Shown: positions 44,611 through 58,400 of the stretch, one piece after another
How the letters are laid out: each line of letters begins with the position of its first letter
Numbering within the stretch: the first letter of the stretch is position 1
Assembly (NCBI GenBank): GCA_950295325.1
Contig: OX485807.1
Span: 15,215,001-15,279,000 of the forward strand
DNA length: 64,000 bases
Source of the DNA: Polytrichum commune
Taxonomy: Eukaryota > Streptophyta > Polytrichopsida > Polytrichales > Polytrichaceae
Direction of reading: 5' to 3'
Made by a program: the position numbers and the translations under genes
Notes under the pieces: model-generated
The model's database searches: none
What the model was told of the DNA's origin: nothing
What the model saw: the letters and a program-made list of their open reading frames with translations, nothing else

Positions 44611-46924
44611 ATTTGTACGACGTATATTAGGATACTTCAAATACATTATAATTTTCACAAAATATATAAATGCCAAAAATAGAATAATATGATATAGTTG
44701 TGTCTGGTAGTCATTGTTTTTATTGAATATATGAACATGATTTGAATATACGAACGTTTAGAAGTGCATTAGGATTTCAAACATAATCTCCAATGAAACA
44801 ATCGATGGAATCTTTGATTCACCATTTTAAACTTTATACATAATGTACATAAATTGAAAGGTTGGCGTCTATGAGAAACGTGTATGTAGTGGTCTTGGTA
44901 AAAGAATTGGTTCTATCATTTTCATTGGTAGTTTTATGATTAATAAGACTAAGTCCGCTAATCAATTTGGATCCCGAAGTCATGGACGAATGTTGGTTAT
45001 TGGTATTCGTGTACTATGATTGCTATTTGAATAAACGTGATATGAAATGGACATGCAATAGACTAAATGTGGAGTATGTGCATTATGTTAGGACATATGT
45101 GTATTTCATATGCTTTGTTATGATTTCTAGATATATTGGTTTATGAATAGGGTATAATTTGATGTACTTCTCTTTGTTTTGCATCCAGACACATATAAAT
45201 CACGTACTATGTGAAATTGTAACATCATATATCATATTTTATCCTTGAATTATGGTAATTTAATGCTCACCTTTAATTTATTCTTATCTACAACATATAT
45301 TGATTTAAAGAAAGATAATAAAATTAATGTAATTAGATATGAGTGCATCTTTCCATAATCAAGAAAAGGAAAAAAAACAATATCTTTCTTCTAAATATGG
45401 TATGATACGAATGACCCAATGAGCGAGGTGGATTAACAATACACATCAGTTAACAAATGGCCTCTGTTGATCACCCAATTTTAGCAAGAATGGTCCCAAA
45501 TCAAAAGAAGAAGAATTGTGGTCTCCAAAGGTGGCCAGAGTGAATAGAGTGTATGTTCGTAAAACCTCCGTGGGCACAATCAAGATAACAATGATGTTAG
45601 ATGTGAAAACTACGATCCAAAGTGACATCATGCACAACCTCACATCCACTCTGGCTCAATAATTCTAGAGAAAATAAAAATCAAGTTTATCATGTGCACA
45701 TGTTCTTAATAATTACTTTGAAATAAGTGTCAAAAATTTAACGAGGGTCTACCCAACAACTTCCAACTTCCATCTGATGAACTTATTTGTAATTTGTTAT
45801 TGGTTGAGTGTACGTAGGCGTTGTGAACCCCTAGCCAGTGTTGAGCCACAAGTCTAAGTGGTGAACTATAACCAAAATGCAGTTTTTAATTGTGAACTAC
45901 AAATTTGAAAAATTGAAGAGATTTTTTGCATCATTTGAGTCATCATTTAAGAGAGAAAGAACTCTGGTTTCCGGAGGAGGCCGGAGTGACTAGAGTGTTT
46001 GTTCGTAGAACATCCTTGACCATGCCCTAGGGCATGTAAATGTTGTATGTTGGAAATACATAAATTTTATATATGAAATAGTTGTGATTAGCGGGTTTGC
46101 TATAATAAACAAAATGGTGGGATCGGTGTCCTTGGACAAATGTTACTAAAATGCTATGGCATGGTGGAGTAATATGTTACACCTTTTTTACACTCAATAG
46201 CCCCATGGGCTAAGTGTTAACAAGAGGCCACCTTAGAGTGATGTCATGTCTTCATATGGGCCTCCCACTTGGCGTAGGGATTCAACATTAGATAAGTGCA
46301 ATCTAAGTCTAAGTGAAGGAGAATGATGTTCCATAGTTTTCATAAGCTCATAGAAGGTCACTAAGACTTGAAGGGTGACAAGTTGTCATACTCCAGATGT
46401 TGCCCATTGCAAGGATCGACCATCTTTACTAGTACATGCAACACCTTTAAACCAAAAACGTTGCAAAAGTACATTTTAAAACTTATTATCAGAGACTCTC
46501 ATCATTCGGTAACACCTTGATTACCTTTAGAATACCAATATAAACTCCAAATTTGAAAGTTCACAATTTTGAATATGGATGTTTCCCTATAAATAGAATT
46601 GAATCCATTTATTTTAACTTCCTCATCCATCAAATTGTCCATATTATTTAGAAAAAAATGACATCGCTTCCCCAACTTTAGAAGTTCAACCTTTTGATGA
46701 TTGAATGTTCTTTGATTTGATTGAAATGTAGAGATTTGTCCTCCCATATCTTCACAATGGAATTGGTTCGTAACATTACTCAACTGATGAGTTATGTTTA
46801 TGGGCCCAATAATGAATTTGAGAACAAACACTCAAGATGCCAAAATCCCGCTACTTCATAATGAATTCTAAGTTAGGGCAATTGAACATAGCTCGTCAAT
46901 TGAGTAATGTTGGGTGCAAGTACG
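44611..46924. other. AT-rich intergenic DNA, no gene recognised
   Basis: A pair of similar 60-base phrases (GGTGGCCAGAGTGAATAGAGTG at about 45530 and a GGCCGGAGTGACTAGAGTG form at about 45983) shows a diverged local duplication. No supported gene. Confidence 0.35.
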
Positions 46925-47560
46925 GTAAAGTGGACAACTCCTAAATCCTTACCTAGTGCGAAGTGAAAGTGATTCGATTTTATGTACTAACTTTGAATTT
47001 TGTGAAGGAAAAAATCATGGACATTTGAAAACCATATTGTTCTACAAAGCCAAGCAATTTATGATGACAAAAAGAATTCCAAGAAAATTCTACATATTTT
47101 AGAAGACGATGCAAGTGATGTGCAAGTAGGAGATATTGAACAAGTGATTGTCTAGAATTTGCTTAAATTATAATAAATTTACATCAAATTGATGGTTTTC
47201 TACAAAAGTTTCGTGATGATGCCCTCAAGTAGATAATGGATTCAAGGAATTAAGAAAAAAAAACTCCAACTTCAAAATAGATAAGATCATGAAATCTACG
47301 TCCAAACCCAAACTCAATCATTTGCTTTTGAGCGTCACTTTTAATGCTACATATTGAGTATCTCAACTTGATATTCTAAATATGAGTATTTAACACAACA
47401 ATGGAGGTCATCGTATTCAAATTTCCAATTTGAATAACGCTTTGCTACTGCTTTTAGGCCTTTGACCAAAAAAGAACTGATGGTTTAGTATACCGGAGCA
47501 TTTTTTTGATCCATTTTACCATGCTTGCACCATGTTATGTTTCCATACGCAAATGACTGA
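46925..47560. repeat. Dispersed repeat of about 600 bp, copy 2
   Basis: Same orientation and same order of shared words as 24050-24640. It is diverged by substitutions and short indels. No coding sequence. Confidence 0.75.
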
Positions 47561-49250
47561 TCTTAAAAATGTATTGGGGTAGTGGGTTGACTTGCCCTTG
47601 ACATCAAGGGTGGCATGACAATTTCAAAATCCTTGGAATGCACATGTGAGAAATAAAGGGTTAGTTTGATATCCGACGCCTTTCATTTCCCAATAGAAAG
47701 TATTGCAAGATGTTGTTTATTACTTAAGCTTTTGATCAACGCCACATGGTGCTTCATGTTCATATGTTTTGATGCCGGCAACAATTCCCACATAAGATTT
47801 ACATGGGTATTTACTAATGTCCTATTGCCACGGGGCAAAGGTTAAAGCAAAATTTATGACTTAAAGGGGAAGCAATAAACACTCTACATTACTTCCACAA
47901 CCATGACGACAAGGACGGCTCAATACACCTAAACTAAGCGTTCTAAACACGCAAATGCCATGAGAGGATTAGGAAATCCCAATCATATATCTAGCCATTT
48001 TCCTCGCAATTTTTAAGAGCTCTTATGAATATCTTATTTGTTGTCGAAATATGAATTCCCATTCTTATAGAATGATCATATTAACCCGTCTCCAATTACG
48101 TTGACTATTAAATTTATCAAGATGTATATATATTTTGAACATGTCTTCTTGATGTTTGTTCTTAGATCCACACCTAACCACACAACACGCAAACACAAAG
48201 GAGTTTGATTTGAAGCCAAGTAATCATGTTAGGTCTGTTTACTTTAAGTCCAAAGTTGGCCGACCACCTACACCCAACTTATGAAAAGTGCAACTCACAA
48301 ACGTACAAAGATGTAAAAGCGTATGAGAGACTCCATGCCACCAAGACGACTTGGGACCACTTTACACTAGAGCTCGAGGACCCTCTATATATGTGAAATA
48401 TAAATTACGTTAGTCGAGAAGACGGAGACGGTCCAAGTTAACTTTACACTAGACCTTGGTGGCACGAGGGACCAAAGAAATCCAAATGGATGAAAACTCT
48501 ACGATGGCATCATGCATGACACCAGGTGTGAAAGTGAACTTGGACGATCTCAGTTATTCCAACCACTGAGAGACCTCATAATGCAATGGTCACGAGCCAA
48601 AAGCTGCGATCGTGAACTTGTGAGAGCCCAAAAGAAACTGTCCAAAGTCCGTCCCAAGACACCTCCATAATCATGTAGTGTGGTCACAAACTCTCGAGTG
48701 TAGTGTGAAGTCATCTGTGACTGGCCCCCTCAACCAAATGCTATTTCAATGAGTTTCTATTCCTACGGGTCCTCACGCATGATCAAATAGAACAGATTAA
48801 CGGTTTTGAGCGTTCAGAGTGCCATGGTTTTCCGATTTTGTGTTAGGCCTACCTCCAAGAGGTGGTTTTTGAAAATAATCCAAGTGACCATGAAACACGA
48901 TCCATTCGATGCCATGTAGGAATCCATGTACACTTTACATCCATCTTGCATTCACATACTCCGTTGGTCCCTCAAGTGTAGTGTGACGCGAACTTGGACC
49001 GGCCCCGCCTTTTCCACCAATGAGAGTGCTTGAAGTGTAATGGTCACAGGCTCTCAGTCTTGTGTGTGAAGTGGCCTTATTCCTAAGAAATGTCATATGA
49101 AAAAAACAAAACAAAAAAACAAAATATCACGTGGCACTAAATAAAATATTTTAGTGTAGTCTCTTGGTATATGAAGGAGTTTCATGTGAGGTAAATTGAG
49201 AGTAAATAAATGAATAAATAAGATTCACAGTTCAGGTGCCAGGTTCAAAT
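47561..49250. other. No gene recognised; diverged local repeats
   Basis: Phrases of the type GTGTAGTGTGA, ACTGGCCCC/ACCGGCCCC and AATGGTCAC(A)GG recur between about 48580 and 49070, suggesting a degraded element with internal repeats. Confidence 0.35.
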
Positions 49251-49254
49251 CTTG

Positions 49255-49740
49255 GTAGTAGTAATATCAGCCCTGCCCCATAATAATCATCCCATGGGGG
49301 AGGACCCTGAAATCACGGGCCGGGCCAACGGTGTCAGGGCGCCCCGCCAGGCCCCACTCAAATTTAAACGGAAACCTGGTCCATGGCCCATGCATGGGGC
49401 ATGGGGTGGCATAGGGTGCCATGGTGCCATCTTGCCATGGGACCGGGGAGCGAAGACTGGGTTCTTTGCACGCTTCCCAATCGCGGGTCCGTCTCGGGAC
49501 CGGTCGGGCAGCGCGTAAACATTCATCCGTGTGATGGATAGAAACGCAAGGATATCTTCCTCGTCCATCCACCATTTTTCAAATTCCCACTGTCGCCGGG
49601 AAGGCGTAAGACATGCTCTATCTCGCCTCATCCGTTCGACGGAGCATATAACTTTTCATCCAATTCTGAAGAATATGGAGAAGCACGGGAGGTCATCTGG
49701 ATGTATAAAGTGGACGACTTCGTCAACCAGGATGAACTGA
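49255..49740. other. GC-rich island with overlapping open frames, no recognised product
   Basis: A sharply GC-rich block in AT-rich surroundings, with open frames on both strands (49252-49518 plus, 49267-49631 minus). The frames are probably open because of base composition. The repeated CATGGGGCATGG and GCCATGG words are low-complexity. Confidence 0.3.
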
Positions 49741-50369
49741 GTCCACTTTAGTCGTCTGCTTTATTCTGGGTAGATGGAGATCCAAGTTTCCTTGCATGTA
49801 AAGCTAAGTTCGTTGTAAAGGTGGAAATGTTGTGATTTATGTTACAATGTAAAACTTGCTATTTTTATTGACAATTTGAATTCGGAGGTGATTATTTATC
49901 TTCACTCGTCTCAATGTGATGGAACCACAACAAGGAAGTGCCACTTATATAGGTAAATCCGAACCGACTTGTGGATATCCCATGGGTTAATGACATATGT
50001 GACAAGTTTGTTAGTCACCACAAACAAATATTTGTTCATGGGCACACATATGATAGAATAAGCATCTCCAAGGGAACGTTTTGGGTTTAGGGTTTAGCAT
50101 CACCATTTGGGCATGGAAGAGGGGGACTACAATTGTGCTAACGAACCAAGTTTTCATTAAGGGTCTCAACTTGAACTAGATCCAAGGTGTGTGGACTTCA
50201 CTTGATTATTTGTCTTAATCATAACCCTTAATTTTAGTGGTGTCTGATTAAGTGTGCATATAAGGATGAACATCAATATGACAAATGATTGAAAGAGAGT
50301 GGATTTCGTGCAAAAGAATGTTACCCATTCCAATTTCAATAGTCAACGTAATTTGGGTGTTGCTATTTT

Positions 50370-50387
50370 TTTTGGGGGGGGGGGGAG
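50370..50387. repeat. T-run followed by G-run
   Basis: Eight T then about a dozen G residues. A simple homopolymer pair in otherwise unassigned DNA. Confidence 0.8.
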
Positions 50388-50816
50388 GCTGGGACCTATA
50401 TGATCATTTAAGAGAAGACACACACTTCGCTTTGATAGTAGATTTAGTTTTTTCATGTGAGCTCCAAAAATTGTGAGAAAAATAGTTACGTGCAAGAGTT
50501 GAATTTGCTAATCATCTTAGATCAACTCCATGATTCACAGTCCTATGAGAAGTGGGTGTCAAGTTGAATGAGTCCATTTATGGCACGCTTATCTTAGAGG
50601 GAGAAAGATAATTATTGCATACATCCAACATAAAAAACTCAACCTCTTGTAGCTTTTGTGGAAAGTCATCTTAAGATGACATGGTCTACACTAATTCAGA
50701 ATCAAGTAAATAAAATTAGTAACATCCGGACTGCATTTTATTTCAAGGCTTTACGTTGGATGAATATGGGAGGTACGCTTGTATGCTATATTGTCCTCTC
50801 TATCTCTCTCCACCTT

Positions 50817-52449
50817 AGGGCTTCATCCGCTTGGTTTCACTAGGCCCCAGAGAGGAGAGCTTCATCCATGTGGATGAAGGCCCGCCCGGTGAATACGGCG
50901 AGACAAGGTTGTTACGCGTGCGAATTTGAAAAACGCGGATGGATGAGGGACGCCCGTGCGGTTCATCTCGTGGATGAACGTTGAGCCCGGGCTGCCCGGG
51001 CGAGCGGTGCCGAGGAGTGGAAGAAAAGAGAGAGAGAGAAAAGAGAGAGAGAAGCGGGTGATTCGCAATACATAGTAAACTAGCTATGGAGGCAGGCTGG
51101 AGAGGGCTGATTGTCAGCTATGGCTTATAGGCCAATGGGGCTGGCAGTGCGCGGAGACCTAGTATAGTTGCGCTGCGGAGGGAAACCTGACAGGCTTGCC
51201 AGACAGCTCCCCTGCAGGATCGCATCACATCCAACGCCTCTCGCACAAACGGAGGGCCTGCTCGTCGCAGGCGCTTTTATCTCAGGGGCGTCTGATGGCG
51301 TTTTCTGCATTCGGGAAGGTTTGAAATGCTGGAACTGTACTACTAACTTACTCGTCCACAGGCCCCCTGACATGTGATGATGAACAAGAGGGGCTCCTTC
51401 CCTGTGGTGTTGTTGTCTCTAACAAGTTAGGGAAGCTGGTTTTCAAATTCTGTGTAGGGGAAGGTTAGGTCCTCGGGGCAGCCGGGGTTATGTTGTGTAT
51501 TGGCGAGGCTGGATCCTTTAGCTTGTGACGGAGGGACGTCACGGCGAGTCTTTGGAACGCCGGCGCCGCGAACGGGTGTCTTGCGGAATTTGTTCGGTCT
51601 TGGAAGTTCTTAGGTTTTGAGATCGGCATTCGGTCTGCAGGTTGCAGAGAGGCCGTGCACCTGATTTCGGGAGTAATCTGGGGGCGATTCAAGAGGCTAA
51701 TCCTTGTTTCCAGGTAGTCCATCTTGCTTTCTCGTACAAATTTGGTTCGTTATTGTGAGATCCTTCACCGAGTGGTTAAACGAAGGAGTCGGAGCCTTTT
51801 GTTTCGGTTTTTGTTTTCGAGTTTGCAAGAGAGACCTCTTCTTTTCTTTCTTGATTACAGGAAGGTTGGGTCTATCTTCCAGCAATCGGATAGTAGGTTC
51901 CACATGGTAGAGGGGCGATCCTAGATTGGCGAGTTAGTTCCGCTCTCCGTCCAGGATGGAAAGGGTTAGAATTTTGTCTAGTTTGATCCTTATAGGTTCT
52001 TTGTGGCCAGCTTATTAGTTTTATTTTTGTCATAATCATAGTCGGCTTTTCGAATTGGCTTTCAGAAGGGTAGAGATCTCCAGGATACCGAGAGTGTGCC
52101 ACCTAGATCAAGCATGAAGACATTATATGTCTCACTTACTGGAGTTTGGGAGGCAGCAGGTGTGAACAGGATGCTGTACTGAGTACCGCACGAAGCATTC
52201 TGGCAGCATGGGCTGTTATGCGTATTGTTTTGCTTCCTCAGCAGCCACGCAATCAATTTCACCTGAGTGTTATAGCTACATTACACTTATCACTGGCCAG
52301 GAGTTATCCATTCAGTTTGAATACCCTAAACTGCTCTTAATGTCGCTCACTTTGACCCGGTTCGGAGATAAGAGTCTCTAATTACTCCGCAGACAACAAT
52401 CGCCTCGGAACTTATAGAAGTGCCAGGCTTTTAGATACAAGCAACAACC
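50817..52449 (+). promoter_or_regulatory. Presumed promoter and 5' leader of the kinesin gene
   Basis: The sequence turns GC-richer from about 50.8 kb. There are short palindromes at 50860-50879 and 50985-51001 and a GA microsatellite at about 51026-51050. A plausible leader intron runs from a CAG/GTAGTC donor at 51714 to a GATTACAG acceptor ending at 51860. No coding frame with recognisable homology lies between here and the kinesin ATG. The transcription start is not determinable by eye. Confidence 0.4.
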
Positions 52450-55400
52450 ATGGTGATGGAGAATGGTAATGGTAATGAGATGGTGCCTTATGAAGGCGAG
52501 ACTAGTGTGGGAGATAAAGATGCGACCCAGGCTGTTCAGGTTGCTTTGAACATAAGGCCTCTCATTGCCATGGAGCGTGTCCAGGGTTGCAAAGATTGCA
52601 TCACAGTTGTGCCTGGCGAACCACAGGTGAATTTACTTGTAATCTTGGATTGTAAATTATATATCTAAATTTAGAACTTACATAATTTTCTCAACTTGTT
52701 GCACAAGGTATTGATAAGGATTGCTGTGTTGTATTTGGAGGCCGTTTTGCTTTGAGCCATGTTAACCATCCCATTTTATGTATGTATGTTAAATGTTTTT
52801 GGTGGTGACTGGAGAGTATCTCTACATTTGATGTGTCTTGTGATTGAAATACCCTGATCGCAGAAGTTTGTGGGTTGGGTTACTGTCAATAAGATTGTGA
52901 TGTCGAGGCACAGTGTTATGAACATCTATGATGTGCTGTGTGCAGGTCCAAATTGGTCATCATTCATTTACATTTGATGAAATATTTGGCAGTTCAGCCA
53001 CACCACTTCCAGCTATTTTTGACAAGTGTGTGAAGCCACTTGTTGAGGGTTTGTTTCATGGCTACAATGCCACTGTCTTGGCATACGGGCAGGTGAAAAC
53101 CAATCAGAACTTTGTTGAAGTTATCCTACGAAAACAGGTTATCTGGTGTCAACAGTCTTATTTCACTTTACTGTAGTAGTGTGTTGTAGTTTCTCGTGTC
53201 TTTGTGAAGGCAGGATGTTATACGGGGCCAAGAATTTTGGTTTGTATTGTGATTTGTGGCATGCTCACTGCTGGTGGTGTCACTTGCAGACAGGATCAGG
53301 GAAGACCTACACGATGGGCACTGGGTACACCGTGGGGGGCAGTTTGGATGGAGTAATTCCTCAAGTAATGCAGACTATTTTTAAAAGAATTGAAACTTTG
53401 AAGCACAAGGCTGATTTCCAACTCAGAGTTTCATTCATTGAGGTGTGTCATGATCTCATGTATCCCAGTTTGTGATGTAAATGCAAAATTAGGGAAGTCC
53501 TTAAAACGAGATTCTCTGAAAGTTTAGACCTATCAAAATGTTTTGTTGAAGTATCAACTTGTTGAGTGGAACACTTGCACGGTTTTCCATCTTTTACAAG
53601 CTTTATACTCGTACTTGAGCAAGTGTGCATACTCAATTTTGGTTCTTTGGTTTTTGCAGATCCTGAGGGAGGAAATTCATGATTTGCTTGATCCTAATCC
53701 TCCATCAACAGAACTCGTGTTTGGAGGAGGGTTGAAGGCACTGGCCGTAGGTAAGCCGCCCATACAAATTCGAGAGACAACCAACGGAGGCATCACTCTG
53801 GCAGGGGTAACTGAGGCTGATGTCAAGAGCTTGGAGGAGATGGCTGCCTGCCTAGAGCAAGGGTCTCTCTGTCGTGCAACAGGCAGCACAAATATGAACT
53901 CACACTCAAGGTCAGCTCCTTCTAATACTTATTCTCACACTTTGATGTGTGCTTTATAAACTCCAATACTTTACCGAACTTGAATATTTTCCTGAAAAGC
54001 TCTTTGCTGGCTTGTAACAGAGTTGTTGCAATTACTGGTACAAGTTGTTTGTAAACCTCATAGACATATGCAAACATATCTGTCAAATAGTCCTTACACT
54101 AGAAATTGTGATCCTACCTGTGGTGTTCACATGGATACTAAAGGGATATGGGGATCTCCAATTTCCTCCTCACCTAGTTACAGGTTTGTATATTTTAAAA
54201 TATTATCTTTTTATTTCGATCTGGGAAGGCCCACATTTGCAATAGAACTGAGATATTGTGGGCTCCTTCTTTTCTCCTGAAGCTCTGGGCTCGTGGAATA
54301 GATCAATAGAGATAAAATGTAGAAAAAGTGTTGCTAGTATATAAGGGGTTTTAAGAACCTCATTTGGTCTCTACTGGAGGGACTGCTTCGTCTGTTTTCC
54401 ATGTACAGGTAACCACAATTTCGGTCCTGTTACTGATGTTTAACTTAGTCTCGATTGCTGACTGGTGCTTTGTTTGGTTCAATGTGCAGTCGGTCACATG
54501 CAATATTCACGATTACACTTGAGCAACGGCGCAAGTGGGATTTGCCTCCTGATGGTGGAAACCCATTACTAGAGGATTGCAATGAGGACTACTTATGTGC
54601 AAAACTACATCTAGTGGATTTAGCTGGCTCAGAGAGGGCAAAGCGAACTGGAGCTGATGGAGTGCGCTTTAAAGAAGGTTTGAGTAGTTTTAAAGTAGCA
54701 ACAGCTCATATTTAACTGCATTAGTGATGGGGCAATGTTATTCGTGATTTGCTATAAAAATCTTGTTTTGTAGCTCGCTTTCAGTGATCTGTGGAGAGTA
54801 TTATACTGATCTGCTGTATTGGATCTACTAGTAGTATATTGTCAGAGTCTTGTCATTTTCGTAATGATCTTGAATGAGTTCTTTTTGGTTTGTACAGGTG
54901 TGCACATAAACAAAGGGCTTCTAGCACTTGGGAATGTTATAAGCGCATTAGGTGACGACAAGAAACGTAGAGAAGGAGGCCATGTTCCCTACCGAGATAG
55001 CAAATTGACACGATTGTTGCAGGTATGAGCATACTTTCCATTTATTTCTGACTTTGCCAGTTACCTTTCCATTTTGATAGAGCGCAGAGCTTTTATGGGA
55101 GGTCAATTTTACCATAACATTCTCATGTCTATGCAAGGAATTATTTGTATTCTAGCTTCAAGAATAAATTTCTAAGAGTCTAGGTTCTTGATTGCCTGCA
55201 CGATTGCTGAGCATCAGTCAAGTGGGAAGCTCTTCATTGTTGCCTATTTACGGACACAAGCCCTTCTCTCATATACCAGGATTCAAATTAAAAATATTAC
55301 CAAAAGGGATCTCACTGTGTGTATACTTTTCAAGATTCTTACCTAGAGAGAGCGCCCACTACACCACTTAAAAACGTATGATATTTGCAGTCATTTGCGT

Positions 55401-58400
55401 TGTTTTGATAACTTCAGATACATCTCACTAACTGTGTCTGCTCTTTTGTGTCTGCAGGATTCTTTAGGAGGAAATAGCAGGACAGTAATGATTGGTGAGG
55501 AATTTGTGACCATATATCTTAACCTTTATATCTAAGCTTCATATTTAAATTTTTAGATGATTAATAGGTTAACATTTGATCTGTAATTCTACTGTCCCTT
55601 TTGTTTGTGCAGCTTGTGTGAGTCCGGCAGATTCAAATGCTGAAGAAACCTTGAATACCCTTAAGTATGCGAATCGTGCTCGCAATATCCAAAACAAACC
55701 TACGGTGAGTTATTCTACTTTGATGCCAAGTCTACAATCTGTGGCTAGCCTGTCATTTCGTGGAGCCTAAATTTTTTTGCAAACCTGCCTTTTTAGTGTA
55801 TTGTAGCTAATGGTCTTAAATTTGGTGGGCTAGGTCAACCGGGATCCCTTGGCAGCTGAAATGCAGCGAATGCGTCAGCAGCTTGAGCTCATGCAAGCAG
55901 AGCTTATCTGTGCAAGGGCAGGAGGTCCATCAAATACTGAAGTTCAGGTAATAATGTAGTTGTAGTATTGTAAAGAAAACTATGCAAGACAGATTATTTT
56001 CTGTATCGCATTTCATTTTCACTGTGTTTTTGTGGTCCTTGTCTGCTATTGAACCTGATATTGTATTGAAGATCTTTTGCTTGTTTAGAGAGTCAGAGCT
56101 CAGATGTTGCTTAGTGGATTTGTTCCCTATCATGATGCATGATTATGTAGTTGAGAAGCAATATTGTAACATGAAAAAGTCACTCTACATTGTAAAACAT
56201 GTCTGGGCACTGCTAATGGTTGGGTAATGATACAGATGTTGAAACAAAAAATTGCATGGCTTGAAGCAAGCAATTTGGACTTGCGTCGAGAGCTGGAAGA
56301 GGCTCGGGATCGCATTGATTCCCTTTCTCAGTGCGCCTTGGAATCACAAGTAAGTTTAGCTTTCTGGTTTGTATACCTTGCTAGATCCCAGCACAACAAA
56401 TGCAACTAATGCTTCGTTCTCTAGGATCTGGAAGGTTTATGTCATCATACTCGGATGCAGGTTGAACGAGATAAGCTCAGGATCAAGCTTGATCAATTGC
56501 GTTCTGGAAAAACATTTGAGGAGCTGGATGAAGGGCTTGATTTGCAGGTATATTTCTGCAAGAAGCTTTTTATAGTTTGTTTGTTTCTTCTGGTTTCCAG
56601 ATCTTGATTAGTACCATACTCGATCTGGGTTTTTTGATGGTTTTCTTGGAATGAGGTGTTGCAGACAGATAACTTGCTGCAAGAATATGTAAGTAGGATC
56701 CAGGAGTTAGAAAGTGAACTGCAGCAATTGCAGCATTCTAGACCCCAATCTGTTACTTCCTCCAGTGCTCCATCGTCATTCTCATCTCGTAGCATGGGAG
56801 AAAGTGCTGCCGGACCAGGCTTTGGGGTTGCTGGCATTGATGGGGACATTCACCTACCCCCTGGTAAGGGTTTTCTATAAGTATCTAACTAAATTATGTG
56901 AGCAGAACGACTAAATCACCTTTAGTCGTTTGCTTGGCCAGGTACTGTGGGGATGCCCATGCTCAGCAATAATCGAGCTCATACTACCTTGCTTGTGACT
57001 GGAGATATTTATTAAAGGATATTTAGGATATGTTATCAATATCCAATTCAGCTGGTATCTTCAGTACTCAATGAAAACTGGAGTCTTTATTCAACTAGAG
57101 CCCATGGAGTATGGTCCTCATTGGCTTATTGAAAAACGCAGGTGAATTGTCTGGAGAAGCTGAGGCTGAAGTTGTAGCAAAGGAGTTAGAACACACATCG
57201 CTGCAACAAAACCTTGATAAAGAGCTCCAGGAACTCAACAAACGACTTGAGCAGAAAGAGGTGAAAAGATTGTACTTCCTAGTTTCAAATGCACATCTGC
57301 AAACACCACGTCTACATTTTCTGGATTTTCTCCTCCTTGCACTTGGAATGCACATTCACCTATGAAATCATATCTCCATATCATGAAGATCATCTGCTCA
57401 GTCTGGAATATGTCTTTGATGCTGTATATCTTGTGGGACCATCTCAGGCTATGTGGTAAACACAATTAGTGTTAGCAGGTTATAATAGGTGTGGTTCAGT
57501 GCATTGGTCTTGATCGATATTACCTTTGTTGGTTTTTTGTCAGGCGGAGATGAAGTCTTTTGTAAGACCTGATGCTCTATTCTTGAAGCAGCACTTTGAG
57601 AAAAAATTGGTAGAACTGGAGGAAGAAAAGAGATATCTCCAGGTGACTTCTACAGCTGAATAAATATTTTGCATTTATGAAAATTCAATTCCGTTGGAAG
57701 CAGAGGGGGATGTATATTTCATGGTTGTATTGTCCAAAAGGTACTGTTTTATCTAACACATCTGTTCCCTCTGCAGAAAGAGAGAGACAAATTGTTGATG
57801 GAGCTTGAATCTCTTGCACATACCTCAGACGAGACTGCACAGAGACTGCAAGAGGCTCACATGCAAAAATTGAAGCAACTCGAGACTCAGGTACGATGCG
57901 ACCCCACAAAACTTTCTCGCCAAGGCGTCGCGAGAAAGCAGATCTCCGCAGCGTGTCTCTTAACGGGCTTGCTCCATATCTCAGTGGCGTTGAGTTCTCC
58001 CTTGTTGTCATTGGGGCCAGATTGCAGACTTGAAAAAGATGCAGGAAAACCAATCTCAACTTCTCCGTCAGAAGCAACGCAGCGACGAGGCCGCCAAGCA
58101 CTTGCAAGATGAAATTGTTCGCATGAAGACCCAAAAGGTTGATTATCCTTCTTTTGAAACCAAGACGAAGTTTTCAGCAGAAGATTCCAGACGCCTTATC
58201 AGCAAAAGATCTGTCAGTTCATGTCAGTTTTCAATAAACTGTACGACAAAGTCGAGCCCTACCAATTATGAAGTCAATAGACTATTACAAGGTCTTGCTG
58301 TTACAGATGCTGCTACATGATAGTACCTAAAATAAAAAGTTTTGGATTTAGACGTGCAAAATCTGATCTCCTGGTTAAGTGCTCTATTTTGGATCTTAAG

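Noticed and set aside
49230-49260. Box-B-like word GGTTCAAATC near 49230, possible tRNA gene or SINE
   Set aside because: No cloverleaf, no box A at the right distance and no similarity to the SINE family at 25.8 kb.
57685-58134. 149-codon minus-strand frame inside the kinesin gene
   Set aside because: It is antisense to coiled-coil exons 15 and 16 and a short intron; the sense exons match the kinesin-4 family.
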